Shown here in pieces: positions 46,721 to 56,520 of a DNA stretch of 64,000 nucleotides. Within the stretch, counting starts at the first letter, position 1. Each line of letters starts with the position of its first letter. The stretch comes from Terribacillus halophilus. GTDB lineage: Bacteria; Bacillota; Bacilli; Bacillales; Amphibacillaceae. A program made the translations under genes and the position numbers. The DNA lies in the NCBI RefSeq assembly GCF_900101385.1, contig NZ_FMZB01000002.1, positions 1-64,000 on the forward strand, read 5' to 3'. Under the pieces are notes generated by a model. That model ran no database searches, was not told the DNA's origin, and worked only from the letters and a program-made list of their open reading frames with translations.

Positions 46721-47905
46721 TTATGGCATCAATAGACCAACAATCGTTGCAGATAGGAAGCTGACAAGTGTAGCACCGTAAAGCAGCTTCAAACCGAATT
46801 TCGCTACAACATTTCCTTGTTTTTCGTTCAATCCTTTCACCGCACCGGCAATGATACCGATAGAAGAGAAGTTCGCAAAAGAAACAAGGAATACAGATAC
46901 GATGGCAACAACGCGATCACTGAAAACAAAGTCTCCGCCAGATAGAGTTTGCATCGCAACGAATTCATTTGATACCATCTTCGTAGCCATGATGCTTCCT
47001 GCATCAACTGCTTCTGTCCAAGGCACACCCATAAGGAATGCGAATGGTGAAAATACATAACCAAGCAGGTCTTGGAAACTGATGCCGAAAATACCCAGGA
47101 AGATATTATTGATCATGGCGATCAATGCAACAAAACCGATCAGCATCGCAGCAACAACAATCGCAACTTTGAAACCATCCAGGATATATTCCCCGAGCAT
47201 TTCGAAGAAGGATTGCTTCTCGCCTTTTTCTTCCTCGATCATATCTTCCTCAGGATCCACATCATATGGATTGATAATGGAGGCGATGATAAAACCGCCA
47301 AATAGATTCAACACAAGTGCCGTAACGACATAACGCGGATCAAGCATTGTCATATACGATCCAACGATAGACATGGAAACAGTCGACATTGCAGATGCAC
47401 AAAGCGTATACAAACGATGGCGCGGCAGCAAGGCCAGCTGTTTTTTCAAGGAAATGAATACTTCTGACTGACCCAGAATCGCTGATGCAACTGCATTAAA
47501 GGATTCCAGTTTCCCCAGACCGTTCACTTTGCTTAGTGCCAGACCGATATATTTAATGATGAACGGCAGGATCTTCCAGTACTGAAGGATACCAATCAAA
47601 GCAGAAATAAATACGATCGGCAGCAGGACATTCATAAAGAATACGGATCCTTCCACATTCACCAATCCGCCGAAGACGAAGGTGATTCCTTCAGCTGCAT
47701 AGCCAAGTAAGAGGTTAAAACCGTCCGAAATTCCTTTCACCAAGAAGTTGCCTACTTCTGTATTCAATAGAATGAATCCAAGTACAAGCTGCAGGACGAT
47801 CATGATGATGATCGGGCGAATCTTGATCATTTTTTTATTCGAACTAGCAATCCAAGCTAATCCCAGAAACACGAATAAACCGATGATGCCGATAATATAA
47901 CTCAT
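46721..47905 (-). CDS. Concentrative nucleoside transporter (NupC family)
   Basis: A 394-aa CNT transporter. Hallmarks are the [11 protein letters not shown] segment, the repeat-like [18 protein letters not shown] and the C-terminal [17 protein letters not shown], which form the nucleoside and cation sites. It imports nucleosides with H+ or Na+. ATG 47905 (MSYIIG) follows GAAAGGGGAACAAC; the earlier start at 47923 would cover that site. Single gene. Confidence 0.92.
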   Translation of the reverse strand: MSYIIGIIGLFVFLGLAWIASSNKKMIKIRPIIIMIVLQLVLGFILLNTEVGNFLVKGISDGFNLLLGYAAEGITFVFGGLVNVEGSVFFMNVLLPIVFISALIGILQYWKILPFIIKYIGLALSKVNGLGKLESFNAVASAILGQSEVFISLKKQLALLPRHRLYTLCASAMSTVSMSIVGSYMTMLDPRYVVTALVLNLFGGFIIASIINPYDVDPEEDMIEEEKGEKQSFFEMLGEYILDGFKVAIVVAAMLIGFVALIAMINNIFLGIFGISFQDLLGYVFSPFAFLMGVPWTEAVDAGSIMATKMVSNEFVAMQTLSGGDFVFSDRVVAIVSVFLVSFANFSSIGIIAGAVKGLNEKQGNVVAKFGLKLLYGATLVSFLSATIVGLLMP

Positions 47906-48103
47906 GTTGTTCCCCTTTCGCATATATAGCCAAAACTGCGACGATATTAGTCATCAAAGTAAAACATATTTTTCACAACGAGTCCTATTATGCCATATTA
48001 ATTCATCAATACGTAGAACCATATCAAAAGTAATTATATTAAGAATAATCAAACTACTAATCTTGAGTTTACAGCCTTGCCCAAGGGAGGACAAGGCTGC
48101 TGA

Positions 48104-50191
48104 TCAGTGAGTTGGATCCACACTTAAAACGACCATTTCATCATAAGTGACAGCTTCCCTTAGTTTAGCAGCAGTCGCCAAGGATATACGTTCTTCTTGG
48201 ACATATTCATGAATCGCATCCCGCTCCATCCGGATTGCGCGCATCCGGAACTTATGATGCTGAACTTGATATGCTTCGTCGCTTTCGAAAGAACGATAGC
48301 GCCCAACTAATTTTTTGTTGTATATCTGTGTCACAATCAAGGATTCATGTCGGTTTGAGGAATTGGTCTTCTCCCGTATCGCATCAATAGCTGCTTGTGC
48401 CCCGGCAGCTCGCAAATGTTTCAACTCATTCCCGACATCCGGATTTTTGCTGAGAATCTGTTCTGCATGCAGATCCCAATTCTCATTCCATCGCTTACGG
48501 AACTTGCGTCGGATCCTGGCTATTTGGAATGCTCGTCTGACCCTGCTGAAGGTAGTATTGACAATGTATTGCTCTGGCTGGGTGATAAGCACCTGATACA
48601 ATTGATAAGCTTCTTCAGAAACCGCATTTTTTGCTGCCATGTCTTCAATGCGTCTTTGCTCTGCTTCCCTGCCTACTTTGATCAAGGATTCAATCGTTTG
48701 CTTATTCGGATCTTGCAATATCCCTTTCTCCAAATCAACAAGCTGTTCTTCCAAGTCACGCACAACCAAGTTAACCGATAGCTGTGTTTCCCTGACAGCG
48801 TCCGCCTGCAGCTGATTGATCGTCTGTTTCAGGATCAGACGGTATGCTTCCTTGAATGATAGCATTCCATCATCTTTCTTCACTGGTTTGGGAATCATGA
48901 TCGGCAACGCTACCGCTGCGAATATCAGACTGAGCAGGATCACTCCTGTTGCTACGAACAATACTGTATTCCGCATTGGAAATAGCGACCCGTCATCAAG
49001 ATAAAAAGGGATGGACAATGCCGTTGCCAGTGTAATTGTCCCATGGATTCCGCTCGTAGCCATGATGAGGGCATAAAAGGCTCGTCCCACATTTTCGGTT
49101 TCCTCTGCCTTTTGTTCAACAGGATATTTTCTGGATACAAAGCGTTCCATCCGGCTCTTTGGAGGTGTTGTAAAAGGCTTATACAAACTGTACACCCATA
49201 GGAAACGGATGCAGAATAAAGCAAGGAAAACGATGATGATAACCCCGAATAAACGGCTCATGGTAATTTCATTCGTATCCTGAATTCCCTGATACACTTC
49301 GGGCAATAAGAACCCTAACAAGACAAAAACAAGACCATTCAATACATATTCAACAATTGTCCACGTATTATTGGACAGGATTTGCAGCTTGGTAGTCGTC
49401 TGCTGCAGGCGATCACGTTCGATTCCGTGAATGATACTGGCGGCTACGACTGCCAAAATGCCTGAAACATGTACTTCTTCCGCGAGTACATAAAGGAAGA
49501 ATGGCGTCATTACCTGCAGGACGATAAGCATCGAATCGTCCTGGAAGCCGTATTTCATCAATTGCAGCCTGATGGTGACAATCAAATATCCAGCCACCGC
49601 TCCAATGAGCAGTCCGCCTATGGAGACGAACAGGAATTCACCCGAAGCTCCCCCGAATGAAAAGACACCAGTCAGCGCCGCGGCAAGTGCCACCTTGAAA
49701 GATACGATGCCAGCCGCATCATTCAACAGTGACTCTCCTTCCAAGATCGGCATGACATTCGATGGCAGCTTCAATCCACGTGTTATTGATTTCACTGCCA
49801 CATTATCTGTTGGGGATATCGTAGCAGCTAAAGCAAAAGCAACCGCAAGCGGCATGGACGGAATCAGCCAGTGAATCAAATATCCACCAAGCCCGACTGT
49901 AAGGAATACTAATCCAAAAGCAAGCAATATAATCGGGGTCCTAAGCTGCCACAATTCTTTACGGGAGGCTTTTTGTCCCTCACTGAACAGAAGCGGAGCG
50001 ATGACACAGATCATGAATAACTCAGGCTCGAACTCCAATGACAAGTGAAGCGGAAGTAAAGATGCCCCCAATCCCAGAACAATTTGGATCAGAGCTAGCG
50101 GCAGAGGCAATATCTTGCTTACCGCGGTTGAAAGGATGACCGCTAACAATAAAACGAACAATGCTGTAAAAAAACTCATGCTGTTTGTCAT
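48104..50191 (-). CDS. CPA1-type Na+/H+ antiporter
   Basis: 695 aa: about 12 helices in the first ~430 residues with AATISPTDNVAVKSI (ion-binding Asp in the TDN/ND region), GESLLNDAAGIV and ATSGIHGTITLATALSIPF, then a ~260-aa charged cytosolic tail with coiled-coil segments. The long tail is like B. subtilis NhaK/YvgP-type antiporters. Exports Na+ (or K+) for H+, in keeping with a salt-tolerant organism. Confidence 0.9.
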   Translation of the reverse strand: MTNSMSFFTALFVLLLAVILSTAVSKILPLPLALIQIVLGLGASLLPLHLSLEFEPELFMICVIAPLLFSEGQKASRKELWQLRTPIILLAFGLVFLTVGLGGYLIHWLIPSMPLAVAFALAATISPTDNVAVKSITRGLKLPSNVMPILEGESLLNDAAGIVSFKVALAAALTGVFSFGGASGEFLFVSIGGLLIGAVAGYLIVTIRLQLMKYGFQDDSMLIVLQVMTPFFLYVLAEEVHVSGILAVVAASIIHGIERDRLQQTTTKLQILSNNTWTIVEYVLNGLVFVLLGFLLPEVYQGIQDTNEITMSRLFGVIIIVFLALFCIRFLWVYSLYKPFTTPPKSRMERFVSRKYPVEQKAEETENVGRAFYALIMATSGIHGTITLATALSIPFYLDDGSLFPMRNTVLFVATGVILLSLIFAAVALPIMIPKPVKKDDGMLSFKEAYRLILKQTINQLQADAVRETQLSVNLVVRDLEEQLVDLEKGILQDPNKQTIESLIKVGREAEQRRIEDMAAKNAVSEEAYQLYQVLITQPEQYIVNTTFSRVRRAFQIARIRRKFRKRWNENWDLHAEQILSKNPDVGNELKHLRAAGAQAAIDAIREKTNSSNRHESLIVTQIYNKKLVGRYRSFESDEAYQVQHHKFRMRAIRMERDAIHEYVQEERISLATAAKLREAVTYDEMVVLSVDPTH

Positions 50192-50245
50192 ACCTACCTT
50201 CTGATAATATTAGCTAGTTTACCATGATTGGCTCTTTTCAAACCT

Positions 50246-50276
50246 AAAAAGACCGCTGCCTCAAAAGGAGCGGTCT
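50246..50276 (-). terminator. Terminator of the mutarotase/HAD operon
   Basis: AGACCGCT / AGCGGTCT hairpin with AAAAA to the left (T run on the minus strand). Confidence 0.7.
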
Positions 50277-50283
50277 GCTTTTT

Positions 50284-51162
50284 TTAGAAAAAAGTGATGT
50301 GATAAGAAGTCGTGAATGCAGCTTCAGGCGCCAGCTGCTGGATCCCTGCCTTTTGCGATAGAACACTTGTGGAATCTGTCGTATCAGCGATTCCGAACCA
50401 TGGCTCGATACATACGAAAGGCGCGATTGTACCTGCTTTGGCATCATACTTGGACCAGATTCCGACATACGGGAAACCTGGCAGTGAGACCGCTACCCCA
50501 TTCCCCTTACTGGATTCAAGACGCACCTCTTCGATTTTATCGTACACAAGCGCATCATTCTCGAATAGCGCCGACTGAATCGATACAGCAGGCAATACAG
50601 CCGGCTGATCTTTCATTCGGATCAATCCATCAACAAGCTCATAAGCCATGACTTGCTCCTCTTTTACAGGCTTCAGATACAGCTTATAATCAGCCGCTTC
50701 CTCACCAGTCTTAAGCGGGACACGGAAGGCTGGATGAGCACCAATGGAAAAGTACATCTGTTTATCCTTTTCGAGATTATTCACATTCCACTCTACATAC
50801 AGCCGATCTTCTTCCAGACGGTAACCTATTTCCACGCGGAATTCATACGGGTAAACATCCTGGTATTTTCCGTTGGATTCAAATGTAAATGTAACGGAAT
50901 CGGCTTGTGTCTCAGACACTTTGAAAACAGTATCCCGCAGGAAACCATGCTGGGAAAGTTCGTATGTCTTATCCTCAGCGATATAACGTCCATCCTTCAA
51001 ACGTCCGACAATCGGGAAAAGTACCGGGGAAACCCGACCCCAATAAGCAGGGTCACCGCTCCACATATAGGAGAGCTCGGTACCCTTATGCAGCACACTT
51101 CTCACTTCTGCTCCCAATTCCGCAATCTCCACGCTCAATGATTCATTCTCGATGCGGATCAT
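50284..51162 (-). CDS. Aldose-1-epimerase family protein (LacX-like)
   Basis: 292 aa, galactose-mutarotase-like beta-sandwich. SIGAHPAFRVPL (catalytic His) and CIEPWFGIADT (Glu region) mark the family; the opening AELGAEVRSVLHKGTELSYMWSG is typical of the LacX branch. It interconverts sugar anomers; the sugar is unknown. Its ATG overlaps the stop of the HAD gene, so the two are cotranscribed. Confidence 0.88.
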   Translation of the reverse strand: MIRIENESLSVEIAELGAEVRSVLHKGTELSYMWSGDPAYWGRVSPVLFPIVGRLKDGRYIAEDKTYELSQHGFLRDTVFKVSETQADSVTFTFESNGKYQDVYPYEFRVEIGYRLEEDRLYVEWNVNNLEKDKQMYFSIGAHPAFRVPLKTGEEAADYKLYLKPVKEEQVMAYELVDGLIRMKDQPAVLPAVSIQSALFENDALVYDKIEEVRLESSKGNGVAVSLPGFPYVGIWSKYDAKAGTIAPFVCIEPWFGIADTTDSTSVLSQKAGIQQLAPEAAFTTSYHITFF

Positions 51163-51980
51163 GCTTGTCCCACCTTCAGAATCATCTTCCGAATTGCTTC
51201 TGCGACACCATGTGCATTATTGGATGTGGTAATAAAATCAGCCGCATCTTTCACAGCAGGAATGGCATTTTCCATAGCCACACCACAGCCGGCATACTGA
51301 ATCATGGATATATCATTGCCATTATCCCCGATTGCCATTACCTCTTCCCGCTTGATACCAAGCTGTTCAGCGAGTTGCTTCACTGCACGTCCTTTGCTGG
51401 CTTCAGGATGTAAAATTTCATAGAAATATGGCGCACTCTGCACCATCGTAAAGCGTGTTTTCCACTCATCCGGTATATTGGCGATCGTTTCATTCAAGCG
51501 CTCTGGCTCATCGATGAACATCACTTTTGGTACGAGTACTTCTCTGGAGATCTCGTCAACAGCCCGGTAGTGGAGAGGCATCTTCGTCATGAATGATTCC
51601 AAAATTGTATAATTGCTGATATCCCGATTCGATGTATATAAGTATTCCGAGTCAAAGTAATGCATTGGTGTGCCGAGCTTCAAACTGAGTTGATGCAAAT
51701 CGACGAAGTCATCGTAGGATAGGGATAACTGTGACACGACTTCATTTGTATGGGCATTCTGGACAAGTGCACCATTGAAGGCAATGACAAAATCTCCGTC
51801 TTCATTCAAGATTAGTTCTTCCAAATAGCGATAAACACCATGAATCGGCCGCCCCGTACATAAAACAATCTTTACACCCAGCTTTTTGGCTTCCTGAAGC
51901 GCCTCATGCACTTCCATCGTCACTTCGTGCTGATCATTCAATAATGTCCCATCCATATCTATTGCCACAAGCTTGTACAT
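51159..51980 (-). CDS. HAD-superfamily Cof-type phosphatase
   Basis: 273 aa, class IIB HAD: motif I DMDGTLLND, motif II CTGRP, motif III Lys near ASKGRAVKQL, motif IV GDNGNDISMIQYAG. It is close to YxeH/YidA-type sugar-phosphate or FMN phosphatases. First gene of a two-gene operon with the mutarotase-like protein; sugar metabolism is a reasonable setting. Confidence 0.92.
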   Translation of the reverse strand: MYKLVAIDMDGTLLNDQHEVTMEVHEALQEAKKLGVKIVLCTGRPIHGVYRYLEELILNEDGDFVIAFNGALVQNAHTNEVVSQLSLSYDDFVDLHQLSLKLGTPMHYFDSEYLYTSNRDISNYTILESFMTKMPLHYRAVDEISREVLVPKVMFIDEPERLNETIANIPDEWKTRFTMVQSAPYFYEILHPEASKGRAVKQLAEQLGIKREEVMAIGDNGNDISMIQYAGCGVAMENAIPAVKDAADFITTSNNAHGVAEAIRKMILKVGQA

Positions 51981-52054
51981 ACTATATCCCCCTCTATTTA
52001 TTGGTTGCTATGTATCCTCTACACCAGTATATCGAAAGTGGACACAAATCGGTG

Positions 52055-52785
52055 CTATAAACCTTTATAGTAGGTTGCGATTTTACCCATTACTGTACAG
52101 CCATTCTTCTCGAACACACGCTGCATGTGTACATTCTCCCCATGGGTGCTTCCCTCATATACGGCAGCACCCATTTCATTCAACATCTTTAGGCTGGCAG
52201 CATGTACGATTTGACCGAGCCCCTTCCCCGTGACTGATGGCAAGATGCCCATATAATAGATGCGACCTTCCTTCTCTCTTCCTGGTTCCAAATGAGGGAT
52301 CGTCATGGCAACCGGTGTTGCATCCTGATAAACGATACGGCAGCTTAAACGCCAGTTTCCACCAAGAAGTGCTCTGACATCATACAGCTGCTCCTCCATC
52401 GAACGAGTAGATGTTCGGTTCGCCGACTGCGACATGCAGGATTTCCCAATAGATAAAAATCTTTTCTCATCTGTTTCTCCCATTCCGATATTCTCCCAAC
52501 GATAATGACGGGAAGCTGCAATTCGTCTGCCAGCTGTTTGCGAAATAGATACTTCCTGGCAAATTAATCATACCCATAATCGATCAAAAGCGGATGTAAG
52601 GTGTCATAACCATTGTCATCCAGACATACAGTTACTCGAGTATGCACAGAGGAACTTTTCCCCATGACTTTCTTCGCTTCTTCCAGTAGATGACACAGTT
52701 CTTCCCTGGAAGCTGGGCCGATTTGCTCGATATCGACTTGGTTTGGGAATTGCGTCCGACGAAAACCAATGCGTGTCTCTACCAT
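52055..52785 (-). pseudogene. GNAT acetyltransferase gene broken by a stop and a frameshift
   Basis: The N-terminal part (52785 to 52567) reads MVETRIGFRRTQFPNQ...DTLHPLLIDYGYD, then TAA at 52564-52566. In the same frame the coding continues as FARKYLFRKQLADELQLPVIIV. Near 52500 the protein-like sequence switches frame to RWENIGMGETDEKRFLSIGK and runs to 52055 with the GNAT acetyl-CoA motif GILPSVTGKGLGQIVHAASL and the ending HMQRVFEKNGC. So one ~240-codon gene has been split. Its start overlaps the msrA stop. The downstream part could still be made from ATG 52483 (GGGAG upstream). Confidence 0.75.
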
Positions 52786-53447
52786 TTCAAGTCATCCAGC
52801 AGCTGCTGCAGTTGATTCATCTCTTCTAAAGGAATATTCCATTGAGATATTTCCTGCTTAATGGAAGCCAATGTGCCGTATTCCCTGACAAACCCATTCA
52901 GACGAGCTGTAATGGTGGAGGAGTGAAATGCCGCTTCATCCGGAAAATGACTCAATAACCGTTCTGTCGCCCTTTTGAAACGTTTTATGTAATACTTCTG
53001 ATGATGCTGTTCTGCCTCGGTAAAGTCATGCAAGGGTGAGATTTCTGTATAAATCTGACCATCCATTTCACCTTCCAGCTGCCGTTTCACGGTTTCCATC
53101 ATTTTTTTCTGTTCTGCATTCCGATACAGGAGGAGACTGATATACTGTCTTTCCTTGTAGGCGGGTCTGTTCGGATTATGGTCACTCCAGAATTTACGAA
53201 GCAGCTGTTCAAGCGAGATTGAATCCGCATGGAAGGTCACTTCCACCGTTTCTGTGTGATCTCCCATCTGCCGATACGTCGGGTTGGTTTTCGTTCCGCC
53301 AGCAAAACCGACTCTTGTCCGTAAAACACCTGGCAGCTGACCGAAATTTGCCTCCGGGCTCCAGAAACACCCCATTCCGAATACAAGCGTATCCGTCTGT
53401 TTGTTTTCTGCCATATGTTGTTCAATTTCTTGTATGTTTATGTCCAT
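52779..53447 (-). CDS. msrA: Peptide-methionine (S)-sulfoxide reductase MsrA
   Basis: 222 aa. Catalytic Cys27 in GMGCFWSPEANF; family features TRVGFAGGTKTNPTYRQMGDHTE and FWSDHNPN. The C-terminus has an extra ~70 residues (NGFVREYGTLASIKQEISQW...) without an obvious recycling Cys, so the resolving thiol is not clear. Repairs oxidised methionine. Overlaps the broken GNAT gene by 7 nt. Confidence 0.88.
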   Translation of the reverse strand: MDINIQEIEQHMAENKQTDTLVFGMGCFWSPEANFGQLPGVLRTRVGFAGGTKTNPTYRQMGDHTETVEVTFHADSISLEQLLRKFWSDHNPNRPAYKERQYISLLLYRNAEQKKMMETVKRQLEGEMDGQIYTEISPLHDFTEAEQHHQKYYIKRFKRATERLLSHFPDEAAFHSSTITARLNGFVREYGTLASIKQEISQWNIPLEEMNQLQQLLDDLKW

Positions 53448-53711
53448 TTACCCATTCATCCTTCCTGTAATAGAGAATAAGAACTGTTATTATTTTCCTC
53501 ATCATTCGGCAACAGTTGACGTATCCATTGCGAATATTCCCCTTATTTGACTAACGATTCATCATTCCATCCAGGTTTTGCTGTGCTATTATGTGACTTA
53601 TGAACCAGTTTTTTTAAAAGCAAGAGCAGATTTAAATTCTGACAATCTCCACAACACGTGTTAACTTCCTGTAAGCCTGCTCGTTATAAAAAGAAGGAGG
53701 AAAGAAGAAAG

Positions 53712-55229
53712 ATGATGACAGTACCAAGCAGCATGGAAACACGTGCTTTGCCACGCATAAAACGTACCTACATGCGTCCGAGAATTGTAGCCTTCATTCC
53801 CGCCCATAATGAAGAGAAAGCAATCAATGATTGCTTGACTGGTTTGAAAGAGCAGGTATTGCCGAGCGGAGTCGAGCTTGACATCTTCGTTGTAGCAGAC
53901 AATTGCACGGATCGCACCGAAGAGGTGGCAAAAGAAACTGCTGAAGAACTCGGATTATCTATTGAGCTTATCGTAACAGAAAATAATAAGCAGCGAAAAG
54001 TTGGTGCCCTTAACGCCGTTTGGAAAGCCATTTATGGCGACAACATGGATATCTATGAAATGGAACGTACCGACTACGAGATTGCATATCAGCGATCTGT
54101 CAAGGCCATTCTTGGAATGGATGCTGACAGTCGGTTGGCTCCGCGTGCATTACAGCATTTATGGGATGGACTGATGAGCGCTCGTAATATCGGCGGCGTA
54201 ATGGCGAAATACACAATGCGTATGCCGAAAAAGAAAAGCATGCTGTCCAAGGATGATCCTTATTATGAGGAAAAACTGGCAAGCGGTGAGTATGGCGGTG
54301 CAATGTCGAGATGGTGGACACACCAGCAAAAGCAAGATATGGCCAGCTGGCTGCTCAGCTTGCAATATCGCGGCGGCAGCACGTATGTACTAGGCGGCCA
54401 GGCTACGCTTTTTCGACCCGAGGCCCTGTACGAGGTGATGCAAAGCAATAAACTGGACGGACCATGGCAAAACGACACGGATGTAGAAGATATGCTGTTG
54501 ACTTGGCAGCTGCAAAAAAATGGCTGGAAGACGCTGATTAGTCCGAAGGCCCGCTGCTTCGTTGATGCCATGCGCTCTTATCACACATTCCGCAAGCAGC
54601 GTTTGAAATGGAGTTCCGGCACAGTGAATCTGCTTACCGATCGCGATTTGTTGATGAAAACAAGACATACTGGACATTTGTGGCGATCTCAGCTGAAAAC
54701 CATGATGGATCTGCTGGTACGAGTCTTTTTCATTCTTCTATTGGGTGCTGCCATTGCAACAGATCAATTTGTATGGTCATGGGTCTGGGTGATTCCAATA
54801 GTCCTCGCCTCCATTCTCAATACAATCCTGGCCTTGAAGACACCGATGTATCGACCCGTTGACGTGATCCTCGCCTTCCTGCTGATCAGTCCGGAGTTAT
54901 ACTTATGGGTCAATCTCATTACTTTTGCACAAGTCTGGGCCGAAAAAATGTCCAACGATAAAAAAGACGGCTGGGCCAATCAATATCAAGCTGAAGCCGG
55001 TAAAACGAAAAGCAAGCTTGTCCAAGGAATCCTCGCGTTTCTTTTGATCATTAGCATTGCCGTTTTCGCTTGCTATTATTTCCGTGACTACCTGACAAGC
55101 GAGGCTGTCCAGCAAGCAACAAACCCTTACTTGATGGCAGGCTGGATCGTACTGACTGGACTGACCATTCTTATGTCCCTCATTATGATCTATCAACTCT
55201 GGACTTTGCGCGGCCGACACAGCGCATGA
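53712..55229 (+). CDS. Membrane-bound processive glycosyltransferase, GT2
   Basis: 505 aa. Cytosolic GT-A domain with FIPAHNEEKAINDCL, VVADNCTDRTEEVA, GMDADSRLAP (DXD), DVEDMLLTWQLQKNGWK (TED-like) and RKQRLKWSSGT (QxxRW-like QRLKW), then four C-terminal hydrophobic segments. These are marks of poly-GlcNAc/cellulose/hyaluronan-type synthases, but there is no N-terminal membrane helix. Start ATG 53712 follows AAGGAGGA. Probably makes or extends an exopolysaccharide; no partner genes adjacent. Confidence 0.82.
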   Translation: MMTVPSSMETRALPRIKRTYMRPRIVAFIPAHNEEKAINDCLTGLKEQVLPSGVELDIFVVADNCTDRTEEVAKETAEELGLSIELIVTENNKQRKVGALNAVWKAIYGDNMDIYEMERTDYEIAYQRSVKAILGMDADSRLAPRALQHLWDGLMSARNIGGVMAKYTMRMPKKKSMLSKDDPYYEEKLASGEYGGAMSRWWTHQQKQDMASWLLSLQYRGGSTYVLGGQATLFRPEALYEVMQSNKLDGPWQNDTDVEDMLLTWQLQKNGWKTLISPKARCFVDAMRSYHTFRKQRLKWSSGTVNLLTDRDLLMKTRHTGHLWRSQLKTMMDLLVRVFFILLLGAAIATDQFVWSWVWVIPIVLASILNTILALKTPMYRPVDVILAFLLISPELYLWVNLITFAQVWAEKMSNDKKDGWANQYQAEAGKTKSKLVQGILAFLLIISIAVFACYYFRDYLTSEAVQQATNPYLMAGWIVLTGLTILMSLIMIYQLWTLRGRHSA

Positions 55230-55236
55230 ATTCGAT

Positions 55237-55264
55237 AGACCGCCCTTCCTATGGCGGTCTGTTT
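55237..55264 (+). terminator. Terminator of the GT2 gene
   Basis: AGACCGCC CTTCCTAT GGCGGTCT followed by GTTT. Confidence 0.65.
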
Positions 55265-55304
55265 CCTTTATACTTGGAGCAATAGATAGAAAGAAGGGAT
55301 TCAT

Positions 55305-56060
55305 TTGTTGTTCCGCCCATGCATCGATTTACATAATGGACAGGTAAAACAGATTGTCGGCTCCTCGATTACAGCTGGGAATGATCATGTCATCGAGAAT
55401 TTCGTATCCGCGCATGATTCTGCTTACTACGCTGACCTCTTCAAGCAAAAACAAATTGCTGGAGGACATGTCATCATGCTCGGCCCGGGAAATGAACAGG
55501 CAGCGAAGGAAGCACTGCAAGCTTATCCTGGAGGGTTGCAAGTCGGCGGAGGCATCCGCCCTGATAATGCGGCAGACTTTCTTGATGCTGGTGCAAGCCA
55601 CGTCATCGTTACATCTTATATATTCCATGACGGCATACTCGATGAAGAACGGCTTCGTAAAATCACTTCGGCTGTAGGCAAGGAACGACTCGTCATCGAC
55701 TTAAGCTGCACGCAACATGACGGTAAATGGTATGTAGCCACCGACCGTTGGACGAAGCGCAGCAACTTTGAAGTCAATGCGGAGAATTTAGAGAAACTAG
55801 CAGCGTTCTGCGATGAGTTCCTCATCCATGCAGTTGACGTAGAAGGAAAACGGAATGGAATCCAAGAAGAACTCGTATCCCATTTGGCAGCACATATGCC
55901 CATCACGGCAACATATGCAGGAGGTATTCGTTCCCTTGACGATATCGACCTTTTCCGGAAGCTGACAGATAATCGGATGTGCTACACCATTGGCAGTGCT
56001 TTGGATTTATTCGGTGGCGATATTCCATTGGAAGCTGTAATGAATAAGGAAATGAACTAA
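55305..56060 (+). CDS. hisA: Phosphoribosylformimino-AICAR-P isomerase, eukaryotic (HIS6) type
   Basis: 251 aa TIM barrel. FRPCIDLHNGQVKQIVG, GGHVIMLGPGNEQAAKEAL, GGLQVGGGIRPDNA, ASHVIVTSYIFHDG and LVIDLSCTQHDGKWYVATDRW match the plant and fungal HIS6 form rather than bacterial HisA. It performs the fourth step of histidine synthesis. It starts at TTG 55305 after AAGGGA. It is outside any his operon and has its own terminator. Could be a second isomerase or the only one. Confidence 0.88.
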   Translation: MLFRPCIDLHNGQVKQIVGSSITAGNDHVIENFVSAHDSAYYADLFKQKQIAGGHVIMLGPGNEQAAKEALQAYPGGLQVGGGIRPDNAADFLDAGASHVIVTSYIFHDGILDEERLRKITSAVGKERLVIDLSCTQHDGKWYVATDRWTKRSNFEVNAENLEKLAAFCDEFLIHAVDVEGKRNGIQEELVSHLAAHMPITATYAGGIRSLDDIDLFRKLTDNRMCYTIGSALDLFGGDIPLEAVMNKEMN

Positions 56061-56095
56061 AGACCCTCCCGAAACCGGAAGGGTCTTTTTTCATT
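56061..56095. terminator. Bidirectional terminator
   Basis: AAAGACCCTCC CGAAACC GGAAGGGTCTTTTTT between the hisA-type gene and the converging amphipathic protein gene. Confidence 0.85.
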
Positions 56096-56429
56096 TCAAT
56101 TTATCTGTAAAATTCGACAGGAGATCCTGTGCTTTCTCCGTAAGGTTCCCAACAGCGTCATTAGCCTGATCTGCCAGGCCTTGTGCAGCCTCTGTCCCTT
56201 GTTCAGCTGCTTCCTGTCCTAATGCTGTCCCTTGTTCAGTAAGCTCCGCAGCTTGATCTGCCAACTCATCCACGCCTGTTGCTTCCGTTACTTGATCGAC
56301 AGCTTGCTGCGCCTGCTCGGTCACTTGCTCTCCGTTCAACAGCTCACCTGCTTTATTTACAAGCTCTTCTGGTGCTATATCACTTATCTTGTTGCCGATA
56401 AGCTCTTTAAAGGAATCAAAAATACCCAT
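56091..56429 (-). CDS. Small amphipathic helical protein, LEA/apolipoprotein-like
   Basis: 112 aa from ATG 56429 (AGGAGGTGTATAT upstream). After a short head (MGIFDSFKELIGNKISDIAP) the chain is an uninterrupted run of Ala/Gln/Glu-rich segments (QVTEQAQQAVDQVTEATG, EQGTALGQEAAEQGTEAAQG) with an ~11-residue period, ending in LTEKAQDLLSNFTDKLK. Such proteins are natively unfolded or form amphipathic helices and are often linked to desiccation or envelope stress. No enzyme motif. Confidence 0.65.
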   Translation of the reverse strand: MGIFDSFKELIGNKISDIAPEELVNKAGELLNGEQVTEQAQQAVDQVTEATGVDELADQAAELTEQGTALGQEAAEQGTEAAQGLADQANDAVGNLTEKAQDLLSNFTDKLK

Positions 56430-56520
56430 ATATACACCTCCTATGGGTTCACTATATGGCAAGTGGGTACTACATACAACTCCCACACATAGATTTTCGT
56501 GTAAAGAATCTGTGAACACT

